Assembly (NCBI GenBank): GCA_021779635.1
Contig: JAJYAH010000553.1
Span: 1 to 5,250 of the forward strand
Reading direction: 5' to 3'
Length of the DNA stretch: 5,250 nt
Source of the DNA: Pseudomonadota bacterium
GTDB lineage: Bacteria; Pseudomonadota; Alphaproteobacteria; Rhizobiales; Xanthobacteraceae
Of this stretch, positions 1 to 5,224 are shown piece by piece (positions within the stretch are counted from its first letter, which is position 1; every line of letters begins with the position of its first letter). A program made the translations under genes and the position numbers. Under the pieces are notes generated by a model. That model was given only the letters and a program-made list of their open reading frames with translations, searched no databases and was not told the DNA's origin.

Positions 1-1722
1 GCCGCGATCCAGCCCGCGCGCATCATGCGCATGATCGCGGCCACGGTGAGCGTCGAAATCATCTCGACCTCGACGGAGACCGAGGCGCTATTGCTCGAAG
101 CCAACCTGATCAAGCAATTGCGCCCCCGCTTCAACGTGCAACTGCGCGACGACAAGTCGTTTCCCTATATTCTGATCACCGGCGATCACTGGGCGCCGCA
201 GATCCTCAAGCATCGCGGCGCGCAATCGCGGCCCGGGCGATATTTCGGGCCGTTCGCCTCGGCGGGCGCGGTCAATCGCACCATCACGGCGCTACAGCGC
301 GCCTTTCTGGTGCGCTCCTGCACCGACGGTTTTTTTGAAAGCCGGACGCGGCCCTGCCTGCTCTACCAAATCCGGCGCTGCTCGGGGCCCTGCACCGGCG
401 AGATCGATTTTCCCGACTATACCGAACTGGTGCGCGAGGCGACGGATTTTCTTTCCGGCCGCAGCCGCGTCGTCAAACAGGAACTGGCCGGCGAGATGGA
501 AAAGGCGTCCGCCGAACTCGCGTTTGAAACGGCCGCCCTTTACCGCGACCGCCTCGCCGCATTGTCGGCGATCCAGTCGCAGCAGGGCATCAATCCGCGC
601 ACCGTGGAGGAAGCCGACGTATTCGCCATCCATCAGGAGGGCGGCTATTGCTGCGTCGAGGTATTTTTCTTCCGCACCGGACAGAACTGGGGCAACCGCG
701 CCTATTTCCCGCGCGCGGAGAAATCGTTCACTCCGGAAGAGGTACTGGCCTCGTTCCTCGCGCAGTTCTACGACGACAAGCCGCCGCCGAAACTGGTGCT
801 GCTGTCCCACGACATCGAGGAAGGCGAGCTGTTGGCCAACGCGCTCTCGATCAAGGCCGGGTTCAAGGTCGAGGTCACCACGCCAAAGCGCGGCGAAAAG
901 AAGGAGCTGATCGCGCACGCGCTCACCAATGCCCGCGAGGCGCTTGGCCGCAAGCTGGCCGATACCGCGACCCAGGGCCGGCTGCTGCAGGGCATGGCCG
1001 CGACCCTCGGGCTGCCGCATCCGCCGCGCCGGATCGAGGTCTATGACAACAGCCATATCCAGGGCACCAATGCGGTCGGCGCGATGATCGTGGCCGGACC
1101 TGACGGCTTCATCAAAAACCAGTATCGCAAGTTCAACATCAAATCCGAAGGCCTGACGCCGGGCGACGATTACGCGATGATGCGCGAGGTGCTGCAGCGT
1201 CGCTTCAAGCGGCTGTTGACGCCGGCGGCGGACGGCGCGGCCAGGCCGGACGACGATTCGTTTCCGCAATGGCCCGACCTCGTCATCATCGACGGCGGCC
1301 GCGGCCAGCTCAATGCGGTCAGAGAGATTTTCGCCGGATTGGGGCTGACGCAGGTGTCGCTGATGGCGGTCGCCAAGGGCCCGGATCGCGACGCCGGCCG
1401 CGAAACCCTGTTCATGCCCGACCGCGAGCCGCTCAAGCTCGAGCCGCGCGATCCGGTATTGTATTTCATTCAGCGGCTGCGCGACGAAGCGCATCGCTTC
1501 GTGATCGGCTCCCACCGCAAGCTGCGGAAAAAGGACATTCGCGAAGCCGGGTTGCAGGAAATTCCAGGCATCGGCCCGTCGCGCAAACGCGCCCTGCTGC
1601 ACCATTTCGGAACGCTGAAGGAGATCGAGCGGGCCTCGATCGCCGACCTCGGCAAGGTTCCAGGGGTCAGCGCCGAAAGCGCCCGCAAGATTTTCGAGTT
1701 TTTCCACACCCAGCCGGGCTAG
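1..1722 (+). CDS. uvrC: UvrABC system protein C, 5'-truncated by the window edge
   Basis: UvrC is the dual-incision nuclease of nucleotide excision repair; it joins UvrB at the lesion and cuts on both sides. The frame is open from base 1 without a start, so the N-terminal part of the GIY-YIG domain lies outside; what remains includes the conserved glutamate of [10 protein letters not shown] (codon 33). Numbering by window codon: four cysteines at 107, 119, 127 and 131 have the 12/8/4 spacing of the UvrC iron-sulfur cluster; a UVR (UvrB-binding) helix pair lies near 157-192; the C-terminal RNase H-like nuclease keeps Asp349 (YDNSH), Asp431 (IDGG), Asp462 (KGPDRDAG) and His498 (DEAHRF), matching E. 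coli D399, D438, D466 and H538; helix-hairpin-helix motifs ([18 protein letters not shown]) end the protein. All catalytic residues visible are intact. Upstream methionines at codons 9 and 11 are internal, not starts. pgsA follows after 91 nt, a common pairing in Proteobacteria. Confidence 0.98.
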   Translation, partial: AAIQPARIMRMIAATVSVEIISTSTETEALLLEANLIKQLRPRFNVQLRDDKSFPYILITGDHWAPQILKHRGAQSRPGRYFGPFASAGAVNRTITALQRAFLVRSCTDGFFESRTRPCLLYQIRRCSGPCTGEIDFPDYTELVREATDFLSGRSRVVKQELAGEMEKASAELAFETAALYRDRLAALSAIQSQQGINPRTVEEADVFAIHQEGGYCCVEVFFFRTGQNWGNRAYFPRAEKSFTPEEVLASFLAQFYDDKPPPKLVLLSHDIEEGELLANALSIKAGFKVEVTTPKRGEKKELIAHALTNAREALGRKLADTATQGRLLQGMAATLGLPHPPRRIEVYDNSHIQGTNAVGAMIVAGPDGFIKNQYRKFNIKSEGLTPGDDYAMMREVLQRRFKRLLTPAADGAARPDDDSFPQWPDLVIIDGGRGQLNAVREIFAGLGLTQVSLMAVAKGPDRDAGRETLFMPDREPLKLEPRDPVLYFIQRLRDEAHRFVIGSHRKLRKKDIREAGLQEIPGIGPSRKRALLHHFGTLKEIERASIADLGKVPGVSAESARKIFEFFHTQPG

Positions 1723-1813
1723 AAGCAGGTATGGCGTTATATCGGCGTCGTCCGCGGCAGTTCATGTGCGCGACACGGTTGACCTTCCTGCCTTGGCGGT
1801 ATTGGTAAAGCGG

Positions 1814-2434
1814 ATGAACATGGCGACCACAACCAGGGGAACGGCCAAGAGCTCGCTGTCCCTCCCGAATATCCTGACCTATGCCCGAATCGCCGCGATT
1901 CCGGTCGTGGTCGGCTGCATCTATGCGCAGGCCATCATGGATGGGCCGCTGTGGCTGCGGTGGGTGGCGCTGGCCGTGTTCATCGCCGCGGCGATTACCG
2001 ATTATCTGGATGGCTATTATGCGCGAATCCTGGACCAGCATTCGGCGTTCGGCCGGATGCTCGATCCGATCGCCGACAAGCTCCTGGTGGCGTCCTGCCT
2101 GCTGATGCTGGCGGCGGACGGCATCATCCACGGCTGGACGCTGTGGGCCGCGATCGTGATCCTGTGCCGCGAAATTCTGGTGTCGGGATTGCGGGAATAT
2201 CTCGCCGCATTGCGCGTCAGCGTTCCCGTCACCAAACTCGCCAAATGGAAGACCACGGTGCAGCTGGTCGCGATCGGGTTTCTGCTCGCCGGCGAGGCCG
2301 GTGACGAGATCATCCCGTTCACCACCCAGCTCGGGCTGCTGCTGCTGTGGGTCTCGGCGATTTTCACCATCTACACCGGCTGGGACTATTTCCGCGCCGG
2401 CATTCGTCACCTCATCGAGGAGGATGAGGCATGA
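1814..2434 (+). CDS. pgsA: CDP-diacylglycerol--glycerol-3-phosphate 3-phosphatidyltransferase
   Basis: Inner-membrane enzyme that makes phosphatidylglycerophosphate from CDP-diacylglycerol and sn-glycerol 3-phosphate, the committed step to phosphatidylglycerol and cardiolipin. The CDP-alcohol phosphatidyltransferase signature is complete: D66-G67-x2-A70-R71-x8-G80-x3-D84-x3-D88, preceded by D63 (TDYLDG). The N-terminal LPNILTYARI motif and about five or six hydrophobic segments (roughly 19-40, 43-62, 90-105, 110-125, 145-160, 170-190) fit the family, as does the 206-residue length. I start at ATG 1814 (MNMATTTRG) because the conserved part begins shortly after. An in-frame GTG at 1766 would add 16 residues of unconserved look, and ATG 1820 is also possible. 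The ribosome binding site is weak (GGTAAAG). The stop overlaps the moaD start as ATGA, implying translational coupling. The start is less certain than the product. Confidence 0.95.
   Translation: MNMATTTRGTAKSSLSLPNILTYARIAAIPVVVGCIYAQAIMDGPLWLRWVALAVFIAAAITDYLDGYYARILDQHSAFGRMLDPIADKLLVASCLLMLAADGIIHGWTLWAAIVILCREILVSGLREYLAALRVSVPVTKLAKWKTTVQLVAIGFLLAGEAGDEIIPFTTQLGLLLLWVSAIFTIYTGWDYFRAGIRHLIEEDEA
2410..2429 (+). promoter_or_regulatory. Hairpin carrying the moaD Shine-Dalgarno sequence
   Basis: A perfect 7-bp inverted repeat, CCTCATC (2410-2416) and GATGAGG (2423-2429), encloses a 6-nt loop GAGGAG. The strong Shine-Dalgarno GAGGAGG (2417-2423) thus fills the loop and the first base of the right arm, 7 nt before the moaD ATG. 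The repeat lies in the last codons of pgsA, so ribosomes finishing pgsA would melt it, which fits coupled translation. The repeat and the ribosome binding site are seen directly; any control by the fold is inference, and the acidic codon run (GAG GAG GAT GAG) could produce it by chance. Confidence 0.45.
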
Positions 2435-2682
2435 AGGTCAAGTATTTCGCCTGGGTGCGCGAGCGGGTCGGAAAGGCCGAGGAAACGGTCGAGCCGCCGG
2501 CCAGCGTCCGCACCGTTGACGATCTGATCGGCTGGCTGGCGACGCGCGGCGAGACCTATGCCCACGCCTTCGAGACGCCGCGGGTGATCCGCGCCGCGAT
2601 CGACCACGCCCACGTCAAATCGGATACCCTGATCGCCGGCGCCCGCGAGATTGCCTTTTTCCCGCCGATGACCGGCGGCTAA
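2431..2682 (+). CDS. moaD: Molybdopterin synthase small subunit (sulfur carrier)
   Basis: MoaD is the ubiquitin-like sulfur carrier of molybdenum cofactor synthesis. Its C-terminal glycine is adenylated by MoeB and thiocarboxylated, then donates sulfur to precursor Z (cyclic pyranopterin monophosphate) in the MoaD2-MoaE2 complex in the cytoplasm. The 83-residue product has the family length, begins with the typical strand VKYFAWVRERVG and ends in the essential Gly-Gly (PPMTGG) immediately before TAA. The start is fixed by the ATGA overlap with pgsA and by GAGGAGG 7 nt upstream. Its partner moaE follows 22 nt later. moaA, moaC, moeB and moeA are not in the window, so the remaining cofactor genes must lie elsewhere. 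Confidence 0.96.
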   Translation: MKVKYFAWVRERVGKAEETVEPPASVRTVDDLIGWLATRGETYAHAFETPRVIRAAIDHAHVKSDTLIAGAREIAFFPPMTGG

Positions 2683-2704
2683 TCGATTTGCAGGCAATGC
2701 GACC

Positions 2705-3172
2705 ATGACCGCTGCCGTGACCATTCGCATTCAGGAAGCCGATTTCGACATCGCGCGCGAGATCGCGGCCCTCACGCGTGCGCGCACCGATATCGGCGCC
2801 GTCGTGAGCTTTTCCGGCATATGCCGGGACAGCGAAGGCGACGACGCCATCGCCGCGCTGACGCTTGAACATTATCCCGGCATGGCGGAGACCGAAATCG
2901 CGCGGCATGCCGAAACGGCGATGTCGCGCTGGCCGTTGACGGGGCTCACCGTGATTCACCGCGTCGGCCGCATCACACCCGGTCAAAACATCGTGCTGGT
3001 GCTGACGGCCTCACAGCATCGGGAGGCGGCGTTTCAGGCGGCCGAATTCCTGATGGATTACCTGAAGGCCAACGCCCCGTTCTGGAAGCGCGAGGAAAGG
3101 CCGACCGGAACCAGCTGGGTCGATGCGCGCCAGCATGATGACGCCGCCGCTGCGCGCTGGACCAAATCCTGA
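2705..3172 (+). CDS. moaE: Molybdopterin synthase catalytic (large) subunit
   Basis: MoaE is the catalytic subunit that, with two MoaD thiocarboxylates, puts the dithiolene sulfurs into molybdopterin. The 155-residue product covers the whole family: an N-terminal alpha/beta part with VVSFSGICRD (about 37-46), the central LEHYPGMAE segment, the VGRITPGQNIVLV strand, and the C-terminal active-site motif LKANAPFWKRE. That motif holds Lys121 and Lys128, with the same 7-residue spacing as E. coli K119 and K126. The tail W-V-DAR...D...AARW is also typical. The ribosome binding site before the ATG is poor (CAGGCAATGCGACC), so expression probably depends on moaD translation. The stop TGA (3170-3172) shares its last base with an ATG (TGATG), at the start of a tandem duplication leading into prmB. 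Confidence 0.97.
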   Translation: MTAAVTIRIQEADFDIAREIAALTRARTDIGAVVSFSGICRDSEGDDAIAALTLEHYPGMAETEIARHAETAMSRWPLTGLTVIHRVGRITPGQNIVLVLTASQHREAAFQAAEFLMDYLKANAPFWKREERPTGTSWVDARQHDDAAAARWTKS

Positions 3173-3190
3173 TGGCCAAACCCTGATGGC
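3163..3190 (+). repeat. 14-bp tandem duplication of the moaE stop/prmB start junction
   Basis: CAAATCCTGATGGC (3163-3176) is followed directly by CAAACCCTGATGGC (3177-3190); only one base differs. Each copy contains TGATG, a stop codon overlapping a start codon. The first copy ends moaE, the second begins prmB. Since 14 is not a multiple of three, the duplication moved prmB into another frame relative to moaE. Removing one copy would restore a direct TGATG overlap between the two genes, so a single junction is the likely ancestral state (inference). Confidence 0.95.
3172..3186 (+). other. Four-codon relay ORF (MAKP) between moaE and prmB
   Basis: The ATG that overlaps the moaE stop reads ATG GCC AAA CCC TGA, and this TGA overlaps the prmB ATG at 3186. 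Three reading frames are therefore chained by two TGATG junctions. The mini-ORF shares its first codons (Met-Ala-Lys) with prmB because it comes from the duplication. It is probably not a functional peptide; it could act as a stepping stone for a re-initiating ribosome. No Shine-Dalgarno precedes either ATG. Whether it is translated is unknown. Confidence 0.4.
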
Positions 3191-4151
3191 AAAGCGCGCG
3201 AAACCGGCCGCCAGGCGCGGCCGCTCGGCGTCGAGATCCCCGCGCATGGCGGCCGCCGAATTGCGGACGCTGCTCGATTTCGTCCGCTATGCGGTGAGCC
3301 GGTTCGTCGAGGCGAAACTGGTATTCGCGCACGGCACCACCGATCCGGTGGCCGAGGCCGCGTTCCTGGTTTGCGCCACGCTGCATCTGGATCCCGATCA
3401 GTTCGAAACGTTCGCAACCGCGCGGGTCACCGCCGCGGAAGCCCGGCAGATTCTCGATCTGATCGCGCGCCGCATCTCGACGCGAAAGCCCGCGGCCTAT
3501 CTCGTCAACAAGATCTACATGCGCGGGCTGCCGTTCTATGTCGACGAGCGCACCATCGTGCCGCGCTCCTTCATCGGCGAGTTGCTGGACTTGCATTTCG
3601 GCGGTGACGACGCCGGATCAGGCGGCGCGCTGATCGACAATCCGGCGTCGGTGAGCAGCGTGCTCGATCTCTGCACCGGTTCGGGTTGTCTTGCGATTCT
3701 CGCCAGCCGCCGTTTCCCGAATGCCCGGATCGACGCGGTGGATATTTCCAAAGACGCGATCGAGGTCGCCGCGCGCAATGTTGCCGATTACGGTCTGGGC
3801 GACCGGGTGACGTTGCATCGGGGCGACCTGTTCAAGCCGCTCGGCGGCAAGCGCTACGACCTGATCCTCGCCAATCCTCCCTATGTCGACGCCCACGGCA
3901 TGGCAGAGCTGCCGCGCGAGTGCCGCGCCGAGCCAAGGCTTGCCTTCGACGGCGGCGCCGACGGGCTTGATATCGTGCGCCGCATCTTGGCCGAGGCCGG
4001 ACGTCATCTGACGCCGCAGGGCGGGCTGTTGTGCGAGATCGGCCGTTGCCGGCCCGCGCTCGAGGCAGCCTATCCGCAGACCGACTTTCTGTGGCTCGAT
4101 ACCGAGGAATCCGACGCCGAAGTGTTCTGGGTCGATGCCGCCAGTTTGTGA
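3186..4151 (+). CDS. prmB: Ribosomal protein L3 N5-glutamine methyltransferase (PrmB/HemK family)
   Basis: SAM-dependent methyltransferase predicted to modify the glutamine side chain of ribosomal protein L3 during 50S assembly. From ATG 3186 it has 321 residues. An N-terminal helical substrate-recognition region runs to about residue 100; the PrmB-type linker RGLPFYVDERTIVPRSFIGE (about 116-135) separates this family from PrmC, which recognises release factors; SAM motif I is VLDLCTGSGC (159-168); the catalytic NPPY is at 230-233 within LANPPYVDA; the C-terminus FLWLDTEESDAEVF is characteristic. The first 20 or so residues are basic and poorly conserved, so ATG 3246 (MAAAELRTLL) is a reasonable alternative start. 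The frame is open back to 3123, but that would overlap moaE by 50 nt. No good ribosome binding site is seen at 3186, which suggests coupling to moaE through the TGATG junction. A diverged copy of its 3' end lies at 5138-5224. Confidence 0.92.
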   Translation: MAKRAKPAARRGRSASRSPRMAAAELRTLLDFVRYAVSRFVEAKLVFAHGTTDPVAEAAFLVCATLHLDPDQFETFATARVTAAEARQILDLIARRISTRKPAAYLVNKIYMRGLPFYVDERTIVPRSFIGELLDLHFGGDDAGSGGALIDNPASVSSVLDLCTGSGCLAILASRRFPNARIDAVDISKDAIEVAARNVADYGLGDRVTLHRGDLFKPLGGKRYDLILANPPYVDAHGMAELPRECRAEPRLAFDGGADGLDIVRRILAEAGRHLTPQGGLLCEIGRCRPALEAAYPQTDFLWLDTEESDAEVFWVDAASL

Positions 4152-4203
4152 ATTGCGCGCAGGCGCAGATGCTCCCCGGTCTTCGCTGATCTTGTGTCGG
4201 GGA

Positions 4204-4226
4204 CCGGAAATGGCCGTACTTTCCGG
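4204..4226 (+). promoter_or_regulatory. Inverted repeat in the prmB-kinase spacer
   Basis: CCGGAAA (4204-4210) and TTTCCGG (4220-4226) form a perfect 7-bp inverted repeat around a 9-nt centre. It lies 53 nt past the prmB stop and 65 nt before the kinase ATG. No T-run follows, so it is a poor intrinsic terminator; an operator for a dimeric regulator or an RNA hairpin in a leader is possible. The rest of the 139-nt spacer (4152-4290) shows no convincing -35/-10 pair, and I could not find a GGAAC/CGTT stress-sigma pair at the right spacing. Confidence 0.4.
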
Positions 4227-4290
4227 CAATAACGGTGATAACAACGGCCAGCACCAACTGAAATGGAAGTCCTTCGGGACTATGTAATCG

Positions 4291-5028
4291 ATGGCCGGCC
4301 CGACCGCTCCACAGGATTTTCTAAAGGCCGAAAATGTCGGCCTTCGCATGCTGCTCGAGCAGGCAGGTATCGATGCCAAGGCCTTGCTCGCGCAAGCCGG
4401 GATCGATGCCGAGCAGCGCGAGGCCGCCGACAAGCTGCAAAAGCTTATTATGGAAGAATTGCACCACCGCATCAAAAATACGCTGGCGACTGTAAGCGCC
4501 ATCGCCTCGCAGAGCCTGCGCACTGCAACCAGCATCGAGCACGGCCGGCAGGCCATCGAAAGCCGGCTGCTGGCGCTGGGCCGCGCGCACGATTTGTTGC
4601 TGCAGGCGCGGTGGTCGAGCGCCAGCCTCGCCGATATCGTCCAGGGCGCGACGGAGCCTTATAGTCAGGGCGAGGGAAAGTTCTCGATCGAGGGACCGGA
4701 CCTCAAGATTGCGTCCGGCGCAGTGATCGCGCTGGCGATGACGCTCAACGAACTCTGCACCAACGCTACCAAATTTGGCGCACTGTCGGTGCCCGCGGGA
4801 CGTGTCGCGATCGCCTGGACCATCGACGAGAAGAATGCACGGCTGCATTTGACCTGGACCGAAAGCGGCGGTCCGGCAGTTCGCGCACCGACCCGGCAAA
4901 GCTTCGGAACCCGGCTGATCGAGACGCTTGGCAAGCAGTTGAACGGCGAGGCCGAAATGGCCTACGCCCAGGGCGGCTTCGCCTACGCGCTGGACGTCCC
5001 GCTGATCTCGCTCAAGCCGCCCGATTGA
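4291..5028 (+). CDS. Stand-alone HWE/HisKA_2-type sensor histidine kinase
   Basis: Predicted two-component histidine kinase of 245 residues, cytoplasmic, with no membrane segment or signal peptide. Residues 1-50 are mostly helical/coiled-coil and contain a doubled 11-residue unit (LLEQAGIDAKA / LLAQAGIDAEQ, 21-42). The dimerisation and phosphoacceptor motif ELHHRIKNTLATV puts the probable phosphorylated His at 59. The ATP-binding part has an N-box LNELCTNATKFGALS with catalytic Asn158, a G1-type WTESGGP (189-195) carrying the WxE of the HWE family, and FGTRLI (205-210). The His that names the family, at the start of the N-box, is Asn153 here. No PAS, GAF or other recognised sensor domain is present, so the input is unknown, and no response regulator is adjacent. 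An in-frame TAA at 4285 makes ATG 4291 the furthest upstream start; ATG 4348 (Met20) is an alternative. The family is clear; exact subgroup and partner are not. Confidence 0.9.
   Translation: MAGPTAPQDFLKAENVGLRMLLEQAGIDAKALLAQAGIDAEQREAADKLQKLIMEELHHRIKNTLATVSAIASQSLRTATSIEHGRQAIESRLLALGRAHDLLLQARWSSASLADIVQGATEPYSQGEGKFSIEGPDLKIASGAVIALAMTLNELCTNATKFGALSVPAGRVAIAWTIDEKNARLHLTWTESGGPAVRAPTRQSFGTRLIETLGKQLNGEAEMAYAQGGFAYALDVPLISLKPPD
4324..4344 (+). promoter_or_regulatory. Perfect hairpin early in the kinase coding sequence
   Basis: AAGGCCGA (4324-4331) and TCGGCCTT (4337-4344) form an uninterrupted 8-bp stem around the 5-nt loop AAATG. It covers codons 12-18 and ends 3 nt before the in-frame ATG at 4348. 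In RNA it would be stable and close enough to the start to influence translation. Alternatively, if 4348 is the true start, it lies in the leader. No T-run follows, so it is not a standard terminator. The stem is directly seen; function is inferred. Confidence 0.35.
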
Positions 5029-5112
5029 GCTGAAACGAGTGCCAAAGTTGCCGGTTTCCGCGTCAAAGGAAGTTGATAGCCTACGGCCAAACCTCCCACC
5101 GCAACACATCCC

Positions 5113-5149
5113 AAAACGCAAAAAGGCCCCCAGGTAGGAAGCGGCCTTT
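5113..5149 (-). terminator. Candidate intrinsic terminator, best read on the - strand
   Basis: AAAGGCC (5122-5128) and GGCCTTT (5143-5149) pair perfectly around a 14-nt loop. On the - strand the GGCC stem runs into TTTTTGCGTTTT (5124 down to 5113), which looks like a rho-independent terminator for a gene entering from the right. On the + strand the stem is followed only by TTTCCCGC, so it would end the kinase transcript weakly. The right arm lies inside the prmB-like remnant, so the structure spans the junction between the two sequences. The loop is long for a terminator, which lowers confidence. Confidence 0.4.
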
Positions 5150-5224
5150 CCCGCATTGCGGTTGCTCTGGCTCGACAGCGAGGATGCGGACGCCGAGGCG
5201 TTCCGGGTCAGCGCCGCGGACTTG
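5138..5224 (+). pseudogene. Orphan remnant of a PrmB C-terminus
   Basis: Read in frame from 5138, this stretch gives EAAFPALRLLWLD and then SEDADAEAFRVSAADL. It aligns without gaps to the last 29 residues of the PrmB encoded at 3186-4151 (EAAYPQTDFLWLD, then TEESDAEVFWVDAASL). By hand count 17 of 29 residues and 57 of 87 bases agree. Many of the mismatches are at third codon positions, so both copies evolved as coding sequence for some time. No methyltransferase body precedes it: an in-frame TAG stands at 5135, and there is no start. The position matching the PrmB stop codon reads CGT, and the frame stays open to the window end. I read it as the left-over 3' end of a prmB-type gene, not an active gene. 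Similarity may begin a few codons earlier (a matching CCC at 5129), but this is too short to claim. Confidence 0.75.

Noticed and set aside
292..1707. 471-codon open frame on the - strand within uvrC
   Set aside because: It is a shadow of the GC-rich codon pattern of uvrC. The translation is Arg/Ala/Gly-rich with no recognisable fold, while the + strand carries all UvrC catalytic residues.
1779..1807. TTGACC followed by TATTGG/TTGGTA as a promoter for pgsA
   Set aside because: The -10 match is poor, the spacing is ambiguous (15 or 17), and transcription would begin at the start codon itself. Not enough to annotate.
1269..1808. 179-codon + strand frame in the uvrC 3' end
   Set aside because: It overlaps uvrC in another frame with an Arg/Pro/Ala-rich product. 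Only its final 14 codons, outside uvrC, were kept as a speculative leader.
1667..2410. 247-codon - strand frame antisense to pgsA
   Set aside because: Low-complexity product rich in Gln, Arg and Asp, typical of antisense frames in high-GC DNA; it covers the clearly real pgsA.
2697..2708. Three-codon ORF (ATG CGA CCA TGA) overlapping the moaE start
   Set aside because: Too short and common by chance; unlike the MAKP relay, it is not explained by a visible duplication.
3123..3185. Longer N-terminus for prmB from ATG 3123
   Set aside because: It would overlap moaE by 50 nt, adds residues with no family similarity, and is open only because of the GC-rich frame and the 14-bp duplication.
4176..4207. 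Second inverted repeat CCGGTC / GACCGG in the prmB-kinase spacer
   Set aside because: Only 6 bp with a 20-nt loop, overlapping the better CCGGAAA/TTTCCGG repeat; likely chance in GC-rich DNA.
3618..4556. 312-codon - strand frame across the prmB end and kinase start
   Set aside because: It bridges two unrelated + strand genes and their spacer and has no recognisable domain. The first third looks Cys/Ser-rich, as in antisense to the kinase.
5029..5112. Small RNA or further gene remnant after the kinase stop
   Set aside because: No open frame of note, no stable stem and no similarity I recognise; I see nothing supportable in this stretch.
4321..5121. 266-codon - strand frame antisense to the kinase
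   Set aside because: Antisense shadow; the + strand frame contains H, N, WxE and G motifs in the correct order.
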